The notes beneath the pieces are model-generated. The model saw only the letters and a list, made by a program, of their open reading frames with translations. It had not been told where the DNA came from and made no database searches. Of a stretch of 64,000 nucleotides of DNA, positions 46,973 to 55,704 are shown in pieces; the first letter of the stretch is position 1, and the number at the start of each line of letters is the position of its first letter. Where the stretch lies: positions 1 through 64,000 of the forward strand of contig NZ_PNEO01000002.1 in the NCBI RefSeq assembly GCF_002870125.1, given 5' to 3'. The translations under genes and the position numbers were made by a program. Origin of the DNA: Burkholderia sp. WAC0059. Lineage in GTDB: Bacteria > Pseudomonadota > Gammaproteobacteria > Burkholderiales > Burkholderiaceae.

Positions 46973-47955
46973 CGCTCGCCGAACTCGTGGCCGACCTGCG
47001 CGAGAGCCGCGGATTTCGCCACAAGAACGACATCGCCGGCGTGGTCGAGTCGCTCGCTCGCGGCCTGCCCAACGGCGCGCGCGACATGGGCCAGGCCGTC
47101 GCCCTCGGCGACGACTGCGCGGCGATTCCCGACGGCGACGGCTATCTGCTGTTCGCGATCGAGGGGATGGTCGGCGATTTCGTCCGGGCGATGCCGTGGT
47201 TCGCGGGCTACAGCAGCGTGATGGTCAACGTGAGCGACATCTGCGCGATGGGCGGGCGGCCCGTCGCGGTCGTCGACGCGCTGTGGAGCGACGGCATCGC
47301 CGGCGCGACCGAGGTGCTCGCCGGCATGGCGGCCGCTTCGTCGGCCTACGGCGTGCCCATCGTCGGCGGGCATACGAACACGCGCAGCGACGGCGCGCAA
47401 CTCGCGGTCGCGATCGTCGGCCGCGCGCGCCGTCTGCTGTCGAGTTTCGACGCGCGGCCCGGCGACCGCCTGATGATGGCCGTCGATCTGCGCGGCGCGT
47501 TCGAGGAGCCCTACCCGTTCTGGAACGCCTCCGTCGGCGCGAGCCCCGAGCGTCTGCGCGGCGATATCGGGCTGTTGCCGCTCGTCGCCGAAAGCGGGCT
47601 CTGCGACGCGGCCAAGGACATCAGCATGGCCGGCACGCTCGGCACGGCGCTGATGCTGCTCGAATGCTCGAACGCGGGCGCGCGGATCGATCTCGAGCGC
47701 GTTCCGTCGCCGCCGGGCGTCGCATTGGCGCGCTGGCTCAGCGCGTTTCCGAGCTTCGGCTATCTGCTCTCGGTGCGCGAGTCGTGCGTCGACCGGGTGA
47801 AGGCGCTGTTCGAGGCGCGCGAGATCGCCTGCGAGACGATCGGCGTCGTCGATGCGTCGCGCGAGGTCGTCGTGCAGCGCGGCGACGAGCGCGCGCTGCT
47901 CTGGGATTTTTCCCGCGAGGCCTTCATCGGCGCGTCACCTGGGGCGTCACGATGA
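46969..47955 (+). CDS. nitF: Sll0787 family AIR-synthase-like protein of the Nit1C cluster
   Basis: A 328-residue protein with the PurM/ThiL/SelD fold. The N-terminal ATP-binding face has LGDDCAAIPDGDGYLLFAIEG. The core contains VMVNVSDICAMGGRPVAVVDAL and GVPIVGGHTN, both typical of this superfamily. It should use ATP to activate an amide or acyl oxygen for ring closure or phosphorylation, a fitting partner for the nitrilase and radical SAM enzymes. The actual substrate is not known. It overlaps the GNAT stop by ATGA and is followed by a 50-base gap. Confidence 0.9.
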   Translation: MTLAELVADLRESRGFRHKNDIAGVVESLARGLPNGARDMGQAVALGDDCAAIPDGDGYLLFAIEGMVGDFVRAMPWFAGYSSVMVNVSDICAMGGRPVAVVDALWSDGIAGATEVLAGMAAASSAYGVPIVGGHTNTRSDGAQLAVAIVGRARRLLSSFDARPGDRLMMAVDLRGAFEEPYPFWNASVGASPERLRGDIGLLPLVAESGLCDAAKDISMAGTLGTALMLLECSNAGARIDLERVPSPPGVALARWLSAFPSFGYLLSVRESCVDRVKALFEAREIACETIGVVDASREVVVQRGDERALLWDFSREAFIGASPGASR

Positions 47956-48005
47956 AGCGCGCTCCGTTCATGTCCGATACAACTGCAGGTCGATAGGGGA
48001 GCGTC

Positions 48006-48290
48006 ATGCCTGTCACGCATTTCCGGGTCCGCTGGCCCGACGGCGAGGAAGCCGACTGCTATTCGCCGTCGAGCGTCGTCACCGGTTTCTTCACGCCGGG
48101 CGAGGCCTACGCGCTCGCCGATTTCGTCGCCCGCTCGCGCGAGGCGCTGGGGCTCGCGTCCGAACGCGTGCGGGCGAAGTACGGCTATGCCTGCTCGGCC
48201 GCCATGGACCAGCTCGCGCAGATCGAGGACCGCGCCGGCCGCTTCGGGGACGTGCCCGAAGCGGCGGTCACGGTGATCGGTTTTCGCTGA
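48006..48290 (+). CDS. nitG: MSMEG_0570 family protein of the Nit1C cluster
   Basis: A 94-residue protein starting MPVTHFRVRWPDGEEADCYSPS, with GFFTPGEAYALADFVARSREAL in the middle and a terminal VTVIGFR. It has no known fold-based function but is a constant small member of Nit1C clusters. It is cytoplasmic by lack of signal or membrane segments. Cys54 region (KYGYACSAAMDQLAQIE) is conserved-looking. It lies 62 bases before the flavoprotein gene. Confidence 0.88.
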   Translation: MPVTHFRVRWPDGEEADCYSPSSVVTGFFTPGEAYALADFVARSREALGLASERVRAKYGYACSAAMDQLAQIEDRAGRFGDVPEAAVTVIGFR

Positions 48291-48352
48291 TCCGCGTCCG
48301 GCGTCCGGGACGATGCCGGCGCCTGGCGAAAATTCATTTCGAAGGACGAATC

Positions 48353-49651
48353 ATGTCGGAAAAGTCGTTTGAACCCGCCCAACCCGAAAGCAGGCCGCAC
48401 TACAGCGTGATCGTGGTCGGCGGCGGACAGGCCGGCCTGTCGGTCAGCTATTACCTGAAGGAGGCGGGCGTCGATCATCTGGTGCTAGAAAAGCACACAG
48501 TTACCCATACGTGGCGCACGCAGCGCTGGGACGCGTTTTGTCTCGTCACGCCGAACTGGCAGTGCGCGTTGCCGGGCTATCCCTATCGCGGCGACGATCC
48601 GCACGGCTTCATGAAGAAGGACGAGATCGTCGACTATCTCGACGGTTTCGTCGCCATGGTCGACGCGCCGGTGCTCGAGCACACGACGGTCACGCGCGTG
48701 AAGCGCGGCGAGGACGGCGCGTACGCGGTCTCGACGACGAACGGCGAGTTCACGGCCGACCAGGTCGTCGTCGCGGCGGGCGGCTATCACACGCCGATCG
48801 TGCCGCGCATGGCCGAGCGGCTGCCGCCGTCGATCGTGCAATTGCAATCGTCCGACTATCGCCGGCCCGACGCCTTGCCCGAGGGCGCCGTGCTCGTCGT
48901 CGGCTCGGGGCAGTCGGGCGCGCAGATTGCCGAGGACCTGCATCTGACGGGACGCAAGGTGTTCCTCGCGGTCGGCGAGGCGCCGCGCTGCGCGCGCTTC
49001 TATCGCGGCCGCGACGTCGTGGACTGGCTCGCGGACATGCGTTACTACGAGATGCCGGTCGAGCAGCATCCTTTGCGCGAAGGCGTGCGCGACAACACGA
49101 ACCACTACGTGACGGGCCGCGACGGCGGTCGCGACATCGACCTGCGGCGCTTCGCGCTCGAAGGCATGGCGCTCTACGGCCGGCTCGAGGACGTGCGCGA
49201 CGGGCAACTGCGTTTCGCGCCCAACCTCGGCGCGAATCTGGATTCGGCCGACGATACCTACAACCGCATCAACGCCGGCATCGACGGCTACATTTCGAAG
49301 AACGGCCTGGATGCGCCGCCGGCCAGCGTCTACACGCCGGTGTGGCGGCCGTCCGCCGAGCGCACGACGCTGGATCTTGCCGGAAGCGGCATCGGCTCGG
49401 TGATCTGGTGTATCGGCTTCACGCCGGACTTTAGCTGGCTCGATGCGCCCGTGTTCAACGGCCGGGGTTATCCTGCGCACGCGCGCGGCATCACGCCGGT
49501 GGCGGGGCTTTATTTCGTCGGCCTGCCGTGGCTGCATACGTGGGGTTCGGGGCGCTTTTCGGGCGTCGCGCGCGACGCCGCCTGGATCGTGCAGGCGATC
49601 CGCGACGCGCAACGTCCGGGCGTCCCGGCGCATGCGGCCGAACATGCCTGA
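48353..49651 (+). CDS. nitH: MSMEG_0569 family flavin-dependent oxidoreductase of the Nit1C cluster
   Basis: A 432-residue flavoprotein of the flavin monooxygenase/thioredoxin-reductase-like group. FAD-binding is at GGGQAG (23-28) and NAD(P)H-binding at VVGSGQSGAQIAEDL (about 181-195). A late FAD motif region reads GLYFVGLPWLHTWGSGRF. It probably oxygenates or oxidises the product of the earlier Nit1C enzymes. It has an AAGGACG ribosome site and its final codons overlap the start of the LnmK-like gene, so the core cluster is coupled to what follows. Confidence 0.9.
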   Translation: MSEKSFEPAQPESRPHYSVIVVGGGQAGLSVSYYLKEAGVDHLVLEKHTVTHTWRTQRWDAFCLVTPNWQCALPGYPYRGDDPHGFMKKDEIVDYLDGFVAMVDAPVLEHTTVTRVKRGEDGAYAVSTTNGEFTADQVVVAAGGYHTPIVPRMAERLPPSIVQLQSSDYRRPDALPEGAVLVVGSGQSGAQIAEDLHLTGRKVFLAVGEAPRCARFYRGRDVVDWLADMRYYEMPVEQHPLREGVRDNTNHYVTGRDGGRDIDLRRFALEGMALYGRLEDVRDGQLRFAPNLGANLDSADDTYNRINAGIDGYISKNGLDAPPASVYTPVWRPSAERTTLDLAGSGIGSVIWCIGFTPDFSWLDAPVFNGRGYPAHARGITPVAGLYFVGLPWLHTWGSGRFSGVARDAAWIVQAIRDAQRPGVPAHAAEHA

Positions 49652-50510
49652 GACGACGCCTGCCGTGCTGCATCGCGCGCAGCATTGCTATCGGGCCGGC
49701 ATGCCGCATCTGGCGCGTACGGGGCTTTCGGAAAACTGGCTGCTCAGGGAGTGCGGACACCGCCATTGGGAGGCGCTTGCCGCGGCCACGGGGCGGGCCG
49801 TGCCGGAGTTCGTCGACGACGATGGCTGCCGCGCCTACGCGGCATTCACCGCGGTGCGGGTGAGCGATGCGAAGCTCGACGCGCTGCGCGAGCACGACGC
49901 GTTCGAGATCGAGACCGCGTTGTCCCGCAGCGGTCCGGCCCGGCATTTCAGCACGCATCGCCTGCATTGCCGCGGCGAGGTGCGGGCGAACGTGGCGATG
50001 TCGTCCGCGTTCGTGCGCCGGCGCGAGGCCGGCAACAATCAGTCGGTCGTGCGCGCGCGTTTCGCGGCGCTCGAGGTGCCGGGGCCGGCCATGCCGACGA
50101 TCGCGCCCGCCGCCGCCGAACTCGCGCGGCTCGGCAAGCAGTTTCGCGCGGGACAGTGGAGCGACGAACTGGATATCGCCCGTCCCGACCGGGTGAGCGG
50201 TGCCGCCGTGAATTTTCTGCCTTGTCCGAACAACGATTTCAACGGCGCGGAGTTTCTCTACTTCGCGAGCTTCCAGGCCTTCGTCGATCGGGCCGAATGG
50301 CAGCGGCACCGCTTCGACGCGCCGCCTTCGGTCGTGCGGCGCGACCTGTTCTTTCACGGCAATCTGAACGTCGGCGACACGCTCGCGGTGAGGCCCGTCG
50401 CCCAGCGCGCGGACCGCGAGGGGCTCGCGCACTGGTGCGAAGTGCGCCGCGGCAGCGACGGTGAAAAGATCGCCGACGTGGTGACGCTCAAGCAATGGAG
50501 ACCGCGATGA
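49644..50510 (+). CDS. LnmK-like biosynthetic protein, Pnap_2097 family
   Basis: A 288-residue protein with a double hotdog fold pattern. An N-terminal half has AGMPHLARTGLSENWLLREC, and a C-terminal half has NFLPCPNNDFNGAEFLYFASF and HGNLNVGDTL. It belongs to the Pnap_2097 family, related to LnmK, which takes methylmalonyl-CoA, transfers it to an acyl carrier protein and decarboxylates it to a propionyl thioester. It starts inside the last codons of the flavoprotein gene (ATGCCTGA), and its stop overlaps the mutase start (ATGA). That direct coupling to a methylmalonyl-CoA mutase supports a methylmalonyl substrate. No acyl carrier protein is seen nearby, so the acceptor is open. Confidence 0.78.
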   Translation: MPETTPAVLHRAQHCYRAGMPHLARTGLSENWLLRECGHRHWEALAAATGRAVPEFVDDDGCRAYAAFTAVRVSDAKLDALREHDAFEIETALSRSGPARHFSTHRLHCRGEVRANVAMSSAFVRRREAGNNQSVVRARFAALEVPGPAMPTIAPAAAELARLGKQFRAGQWSDELDIARPDRVSGAAVNFLPCPNNDFNGAEFLYFASFQAFVDRAEWQRHRFDAPPSVVRRDLFFHGNLNVGDTLAVRPVAQRADREGLAHWCEVRRGSDGEKIADVVTLKQWRPR

Positions 50511-52699
50511 GCGACGAACGCGACGGCGCGAGCGCGGGGCCTGCGGGCAGGACTGGCGCAATGGACGACGCGGGGCCAGCCCGCCGTCCGCTCGAGCGCG
50601 CCGTGCCCCTCAAGCCGCTCTACACGGCCGCCGATCTCGCGGGCCTCGCCGGTTCGGCGCAGCTCGACGGCCTGCCCGGCGAAGCGCCGTTCGTGCGCGG
50701 GCCCTATCCGTCGATGTACACGCAGCGGCCATGGACGATCCGGCAATACGCGGGTTATGCCGACGCGGCCGATTCGAATCTGGCGTTTCGCGAAGCGCTC
50801 GCGGCCGGCGCGCAAGGGTTGTCCGTCGCGTTCGATCTGCCGACGCACCGCGGCTACGACTCCGACCATCCGCGCGCGCTGGCCGACGTCGGCATGGCCG
50901 GCGTCGCCATCGACAGCGTCGAGGACATGGCGCGGCTTTGCGAGGGCATCGCGCTCGATCGCGTGTCGGTGTCGATGACGATGAGCGGCGCCGTGCTGCC
51001 CGTGCTGGCTGCCTTCATCGTCGCGGCGGAGGAAAGCGGCGTGCCGGCCGGCGCGCTGGGCGGCACGATCCAGAACGACATTCTCAAGGAGTACATGGTC
51101 CGCAACACGTGGATCTTCGCGCCGCAGCCGTCGCTGCGGATCGCGGGCGACGTGGTCGAATATCTGGCCGCGCGCGTTCCGCGCTTTAACGCGATGTCGG
51201 TGTCGGGCTATCACTTGCAGGAGGCCGGCGCCGACGCGGTGCTCGAACTCGCGCTGACGCTTGCGAACGCGCGCGCCTACGTGCGCGAATTGCTGGCGCG
51301 CGGGATGAGTGCCGATGCGTGCTGCGCGCGGCTGTCGTTTTTCTTCGGCGTCGGCCGCGATTTCTACGTCGAGGTCGCCAAGTTGCGCGCGGCGCGTCTG
51401 CTCTGGGCCGGGATCGCGCGCGAGCTCGGCGCGACGACGCCGAAGGCGACCGCGCTGCGCATGCACTGCCAGACTTCGGGCCTGACGCTGGCCGCGCAGC
51501 AGCCGCGGAACAACATCGTTCGCACGACCGTGGAGGCGATGGCCGCCGTGTTCGGCGGCACGCAGTCGCTGCACACGAACGCCTGGGACGAGGCGATTGC
51601 GTTGCCCGGCGCCGACGCGGCACGGCTCGCGCGCGACACGCAACTGATCCTCCAGCACGAAACCGGTTTGTGCGACACGATCGACCCATGGGCGGGCTCG
51701 TACATGATGGAGTCGTTGACGGCGGATCTGGCCGCGCGCGTGCGCGAACGGCTCGAACGCATCGAGGCGCTGGGCGGCGTGCTGGCGGTACTGAACTCGG
51801 GTGCCGTGCACGAGTGGATTCATGAGGCGGCGCTTGCCGCCGGGGCGCGTATCGACGACGGCCGGCAGGCGATCGTCGGCATGAACTGTTTTCGCGGCGC
51901 GGCGGACGGCGACGAGCCCGTGGCGTGCCGCGAGATCGACGGCCGGCACGTGCGCGCCCGGCAACTGCGGCGGCTGGCCGAACTGAAGGCGCGGCGCGAC
52001 GGCGCGAAGGTCGAGGCGGCACTCGCCGCGCTGACCGCGGCGGCGGCGAGCGGCGAGGGCAATCTGCTTGCGCTGACGATCGAATGCGTGCGCGTCCGGG
52101 CGACGCTCGGCGAATGCACGCGCGCGCTCGAAGCCGTGTGGCCGCGCGACGAGGCCGCCGCGCGGCGGGCGACGCGGTTTCGCGAGGGCGTCTACGGGCG
52201 CGAGCGCGAGGGCAGCGAGGCTTGGCGGCACGCGCGCGAACGCGTGGCCGGGCTTTGCGCCCGGCTGGGGCGCGCGCCGCGCGTGCTGATCGCGAAGCTC
52301 GGGCAGGACGGCCACGACCGGGGCGCCAGGACCATCGCGGCGGCGCTGGCCGATGCCGGTTTCGAGGTCGAGCTCGGGCCGCTCTTCAGCGCGCCGGCCG
52401 AGGCGGTCGAGGCAGCGCATCGTCTGGGTGCCGACGTGATCGGCATCTCGTCGATGGCCGGAGCGCATCTCGATCTGGCCGGCGAGGTGCTGCGTCTGCT
52501 GGACGATCGCGACGACGCGCCCGCCGTCGTGGTGGGCGGCATCGTGCCCGCGGCCCATGCCCGTGCGTTGAAGCGCGACGGCGTGCTCGACGTGTTCGGG
52601 CCGGGTACGCCGGTCGAGACGATCGCGGTTCGTCTTTCCGACGCGCTGGAGACGCGGATCGCGGCACGCGCCATGCCGGCGGCCGGGCTGGCGACCTGA
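50507..52699 (+). CDS. Single-chain adenosylcobalamin-dependent methylmalonyl-CoA mutase
   Basis: A 730-residue B12 enzyme. The TIM-barrel domain carries [20 protein letters not shown] with the substrate-side Tyr, [11 protein letters not shown] with the carboxylate-binding Arg, and [11 protein letters not shown] with the Tyr-His pair. The C-terminal B12 domain has the base-off signature GQDGHDRG (His603), GISSMAGAH and VVVGGIVP. The residues fit methylmalonyl-CoA rather than isobutyryl-CoA or 2-hydroxyisobutyryl-CoA mutases, though TQRP in place of the usual TFRP is a departure. It interconverts succinyl-CoA and methylmalonyl-CoA. It is the last gene of the extended Nit1C operon. No MeaB/ArgK chaperone gene is adjacent. 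Confidence 0.85.
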   Translation: MSDERDGASAGPAGRTGAMDDAGPARRPLERAVPLKPLYTAADLAGLAGSAQLDGLPGEAPFVRGPYPSMYTQRPWTIRQYAGYADAADSNLAFREALAAGAQGLSVAFDLPTHRGYDSDHPRALADVGMAGVAIDSVEDMARLCEGIALDRVSVSMTMSGAVLPVLAAFIVAAEESGVPAGALGGTIQNDILKEYMVRNTWIFAPQPSLRIAGDVVEYLAARVPRFNAMSVSGYHLQEAGADAVLELALTLANARAYVRELLARGMSADACCARLSFFFGVGRDFYVEVAKLRAARLLWAGIARELGATTPKATALRMHCQTSGLTLAAQQPRNNIVRTTVEAMAAVFGGTQSLHTNAWDEAIALPGADAARLARDTQLILQHETGLCDTIDPWAGSYMMESLTADLAARVRERLERIEALGGVLAVLNSGAVHEWIHEAALAAGARIDDGRQAIVGMNCFRGAADGDEPVACREIDGRHVRARQLRRLAELKARRDGAKVEAALAALTAAAASGEGNLLALTIECVRVRATLGECTRALEAVWPRDEAAARRATRFREGVYGREREGSEAWRHARERVAGLCARLGRAPRVLIAKLGQDGHDRGARTIAAALADAGFEVELGPLFSAPAEAVEAAHRLGADVIGISSMAGAHLDLAGEVLRLLDDRDDAPAVVVGGIVPAAHARALKRDGVLDVFGPGTPVETIAVRLSDALETRIAARAMPAAGLAT

Positions 52700-52752
52700 T
52701 CTGATTGAGCGGTAAAGCGGCGACCGTTCCGTCGGGCGTTATCGGTCAGGCG

Positions 52753-53538
52753 TCATCGGTCGAACGCGACGCCGAGCGCGTGTAGCTGCCGCATGCCGCT
52801 GTCGAGATGGGCACGGGCGCTCTCCTTGTCGCCGGCGCGCATCTGCTCGTAGGTGCGTTGCGCGACGTCGTGCGGCACGGGCGCGAGCGGCCGGTTGCTG
52901 GCCATCGCCTTGAGCTGCACCTCGGCTACGCGCTCGAGGTAATAAAGGTCGTCCCACGCCTCGGCGATACTCGCGCCCGCCACCATGACGCCGTGATGCT
53001 TGAGGAACAGGATGTCGGCATTGCCGAGCGCGTCGGCAATGCGGCTGCCTTCCGAATCGTCGAGCGCGAGGCCGTTGTAATGTGCGTCCACCGCGGTGCG
53101 ACCGTAGAACTTCAGGGCCGTCTGACCGAGCCACAGCAGCGGCGGCCCCTCGATCAGGCAGAGCGCCGTCGCGTTCGGCATGTGGGTGTGGAAGGCCGCC
53201 TTCACGCGCGGCACCTGCCGGTGCAGCCGCGCGTGAATGTAGAACGCCGTCGCCTCGGGCTGACCCTCGCCTTCCACCACGTTGCCGTCGAAGTCGCAGA
53301 TCAGCAGCCGCGACGCGGTGATCTCCGAAAACGCGTAGCCGTACGGGTTCACGAGAAAGAGGTCGTCGTGTCCGGGCACGGTCGCGGAGAAGTGATTGCA
53401 GACCCCTTCCTCGAAGCAGTGCCGGGCGGCGAGCTGAAAGCAGGCCGCGAGTTCGGCGCGGGCCTGCATGACGGCGTCGGAATCGAGCCGGACGTGTCGT
53501 GCCGGCGCGGGGCGGTCGGCCGGAAGCGTGTGAGCCAT
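52753..53538 (-). CDS. Class II aldolase/adducin family protein
   Basis: A 261-residue metal-dependent aldolase-fold protein. Zinc ligands are visible in AAFHTHMPNATAL (two His) and in FLKHHGVMVAG (His). The N-terminal CNHFSATVPGHDDLFLVNPYGYAFSEIT is typical of the group. Members act as aldolases, epimerases or decarboxylases, and the substrate is not evident. The start at 53538 has GAGGAACGAAG upstream. The reading frame continues upstream without a stop into the remains of a HAD-type gene. It converges on the methylmalonyl-CoA mutase gene with a 53-base gap. Confidence 0.85.
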   Translation of the reverse strand: MAHTLPADRPAPARHVRLDSDAVMQARAELAACFQLAARHCFEEGVCNHFSATVPGHDDLFLVNPYGYAFSEITASRLLICDFDGNVVEGEGQPEATAFYIHARLHRQVPRVKAAFHTHMPNATALCLIEGPPLLWLGQTALKFYGRTAVDAHYNGLALDDSEGSRIADALGNADILFLKHHGVMVAGASIAEAWDDLYYLERVAEVQLKAMASNRPLAPVPHDVAQRTYEQMRAGDKESARAHLDSGMRQLHALGVAFDR

Positions 53539-53580
53539 GATCTTCGTTCCTCGGGAGTGACTGGCTGGGCGAGGCGAACC

Positions 53581-53825
53581 GCGCTGGCATGGGGCGAGCG
53601 TCGGCAGCGTCGCATCGGAGCGTAAGTCGGGTAGCGGCGCACGCCCCGTTCCGCGATCGATCCGGACGCAGCGAAAGCCGTCGTCGCGCGCCGCCGCGTG
53701 GTCCAGATGCGGACTCGCGCAGAGGTGCGCGACGTCGTGGCGCGAAACCCCGAACTGCGCATGAGCATAGTCGAACAATTGTCGCGCGGGCCGGCCTGTT
53801 GCGCCGTGATGACGCGATCGGCGTG
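53581..53825 (-). pseudogene. Remnant of a haloacid-dehalogenase-type (HAD) hydrolase
   Basis: On the minus strand, 53790-53822 reads RVITAQQAG, the usual segment before YKP in type II HAD hydrolases. The continuation, LFDYAHAQFGVSRHDVAHLC with ASPHLDHAAARDDGFRCVWIDRGTG-like residues, follows in another frame (from 53778). A deletion of roughly 10 bases at the KPD position would explain the frame change. The 5' two thirds including the Asp nucleophile is missing or unrecognisable. The 3' end has no stop and runs in frame into the aldolase gene. The rest of 53826-53985 holds nothing recognisable. Confidence 0.65.
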
Positions 53826-53985
53826 CCTGCCGGCTCGAGACGGCCGCATGACCGTGTGGCCGACCGCGGCGGTGCTCGTGGTCTGCCGGCGCTGTCGCTC
53901 ACCGAGCCTGCGCTCGCGACCCCGGGCGGCGCGCTCGATGCGCCGGGACGCGCCCTCGTCGAGTCCCGGCCGAGGCGATCCGGGT

Positions 53986-55098
53986 TTAGCGCATCTCCGA
54001 CGGCAGGTCGACGAAGAGACGGGCGACTTTGTCGAGCATCCTTTGTACCTCGTCGTCAGGTTTCGATTCCGCTTCTTCGCGCGCGCGTCGCAGGAGGTTT
54101 TTCGCCGAACCGTTGTCGACGTCCAGCAGTTTCATGACCTCGCCGCATGCGAGTACGGTATCGGCGTGACCACGCGCCACGGCAAGCGAGAGCATGGACC
54201 GGCCGGATTGCGCATCGACGGCTCCGAGAAAGGAGGTTGCCCGCTCGCCTTCGAAGTGCAGCCTCTTCGCGATGGCCCCCCACTCGCGCACGCTGCCGGC
54301 CTTGCCTGCGAGCACGGCAAGGGCAAGTCCGGGGCCGCTCGGGGTTTGAGCCTTGAGCAGCGAAACGGCCTGGTCGTTCGTGAGATGCCCCGATTGCTCC
54401 ATGGACGTCAGCACCTTGCCGAACGCCTGTATCGCGTTCGTTTGACCGTGCTGCAAGGCGAAAGCGAAGGCAGACGAGTCGTCGTCCGGGGACGCCATGG
54501 CCTGGCGTATCAAAACGGCTTCGGGGCCCTTGATTCCGGGCGCCTGCATGATTGCGCCATCGGCTTCGACGGCTTGCCCGTCAGGCCCGGGCGGCGCGAG
54601 CGTCCGCGGCAACTGCGCGCTTTTCTCGGTCGCATCGAATTCCTCGACCTTCCGCAGGACTTGAGCAAGGATGGCCGCCTGATCCGCGGGCAGCGATTCG
54701 ACGGCTCGCCTGAGCGCCGACAGCGATTTGTCGCGGGGAGGCGCGACTCCCATGGGTTCCGCGCCGCGCTTGCCTGATCGCTGGAGCGACTCGACCACTC
54801 CCCACAGTTTTTCGCAGAGCTGTGCGCTCGTGATGCCGACCGGCATGCCCGCGACGCCCCGGGTGGCGGGCCTGGACCCCGTGCTTTCGGGTGGCGGGGT
54901 GGCCGGCTTCGTGTACCGGGGCGTTTCGTTACCGCTACGGCGCGGCTGGCTGATTCTTTCGAAAACCGGGTGGGAGGGCTGGACGGAAGGCGAAGCGCGC
55001 GGTGCCGACGCAGGCGGATTCGCGGAGTCGTCGGCATGGCCGTGCGCCGGGGCGTTGTCTGCCGGCGTAGAGGGCTCGGGGCGGTCGATGCGTGGCAT
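53986..55098 (-). CDS. Candidate type III effector with ankyrin-like repeats
   Basis: A 370-residue protein without signal peptide or membrane segment. Residues 1-90 are rich in Ser, Pro, Thr and Ala (MPRIDRPEPSTPADNAPAHG...), as in type III secretion signals. Residues 208-370 contain three repeats of about 45 residues: AFAFALQHGQTNAIQAFGKV, GLALAVLAGKAGSVREWGAI and MLSLAVARGHADTVLACGEV. They share an L-x-LA-xx-GH/K-x-x-x-hxxxGxh pattern seen in ankyrin-like repeats of enterobacterial effectors such as EspL/ShET2. A TTCG-N16-TTCG box lies 79-102 bases upstream. Function inside a host cannot be inferred. A longer start at 55266 is possible but less likely. Confidence 0.6.
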   Translation of the reverse strand: MPRIDRPEPSTPADNAPAHGHADDSANPPASAPRASPSVQPSHPVFERISQPRRSGNETPRYTKPATPPPESTGSRPATRGVAGMPVGITSAQLCEKLWGVVESLQRSGKRGAEPMGVAPPRDKSLSALRRAVESLPADQAAILAQVLRKVEEFDATEKSAQLPRTLAPPGPDGQAVEADGAIMQAPGIKGPEAVLIRQAMASPDDDSSAFAFALQHGQTNAIQAFGKVLTSMEQSGHLTNDQAVSLLKAQTPSGPGLALAVLAGKAGSVREWGAIAKRLHFEGERATSFLGAVDAQSGRSMLSLAVARGHADTVLACGEVMKLLDVDNGSAKNLLRRAREEAESKPDDEVQRMLDKVARLFVDLPSEMR

Positions 55099-55176
55099 GC
55101 CGGGTCGCCGGACAATCAGTGAGTGTGGATGTGTCCCGATTCTCCGACGACCGGCGGCGCGCGGCGCATGCGAATG

Positions 55177-55200
55177 CGAAGCCGGTGATCGATCTGCGAA
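55177..55200 (-). promoter_or_regulatory. hrpII-type box (TTCG-N16-TTCG)
   Basis: On the minus strand TTCG (55200-55197) and TTCG (55180-55177) are separated by exactly 16 bases. This is the consensus recognised through HrpB in Ralstonia solanacearum and reported for hrp genes in plant-pathogenic Burkholderia. It faces the candidate effector gene at a suitable distance. The -10 position about 31 bases further has only a weak match (GAGAAT near 55140). Confidence 0.5.
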
Positions 55201-55331
55201 TTGCCGTACGGCATGAATGGCGATGCCGATCGGTATTCCGGATGGCCGAGTGCCCCGGGCGGTCAAAAGTCCATAAAGTTTCGACTCCAGAACGAGGCGG
55301 GCGCCGCTCGCGGGATGGCACGAGGAATGAC

Positions 55332-55359
55332 TTGTTTTTCATATAAAATTTTGTATAAT
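55332..55359 (+). promoter_or_regulatory. Sigma-70 promoter of the toxin-antitoxin pair
   Basis: TTGTTT (55332-55337) and a perfect TATAAT (55354-55359) are 16 bases apart in an AT-rich island. The predicted transcript start, 7 bases after the -10 box, coincides with the toxin GTG at 55366, suggesting a leaderless message. The ATAAAATTTTGTAT stretch inside is an imperfect palindrome and a plausible operator. Confidence 0.65.
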
Positions 55360-55365
55360 GAGCCG

Positions 55366-55704
55366 GTGGGTGATCCTAGGCCGCTCGAATTTCGCGGTAA
55401 CTCGCTCGAGGCGCTCAAGGCTTTTCCTGAGGCCGCGCGGCGTGAGGCGGGTTATCAGCTCGATCAGGTGCAGCACGGCCATGAGCCTGACGACTGGAAG
55501 CCGATGGGCACCGTGGGCCCGGGCGTGCGCGAAATTCGCATTCGCGAGGCGAGCGGGGCGTTTCGGGTCATCTACGTGGCAAAGTTCGCCGACGCCGTGT
55601 ACGTCCTTCACTGCTTCCAGAAGAAGACGGGGAAGACGAGCGGGACGGACGTCGACCTGGCCGGGGCACGCTATCGCGAATTGGTAAAGGAGTTGGGGCA
55701 ATGA
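55366..55704 (+). CDS. HigB/Gp49-like toxin of a type II toxin-antitoxin system
   Basis: A 112-residue RelE-superfamily protein of the phage Gp49-like group. It has RPLEFRGNSLEALKAFPE at the N-terminus, then GVREIRIREASGAFRVIYVAKF and VYVLHCFQKKTGKTS, the active-face strands of HigB-type ribosome-dependent RNases. Order toxin-antitoxin and the ATGA overlap with the antitoxin gene are as in higBA. The GTG start at 55366 places the family's conserved PLEF at residue 6; an ATG at 55327 would add a tail upstream of the promoter and is rejected. Confidence 0.85.
   Translation: MGDPRPLEFRGNSLEALKAFPEAARREAGYQLDQVQHGHEPDDWKPMGTVGPGVREIRIREASGAFRVIYVAKFADAVYVLHCFQKKTGKTSGTDVDLAGARYRELVKELGQ

Noticed and set aside
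53698..54777. Long plus-strand open frame opposite the candidate effector gene
   Set aside because: Arg/Gly/His-rich translation without motif; it is the usual shadow of a GC-rich gene on the other strand.
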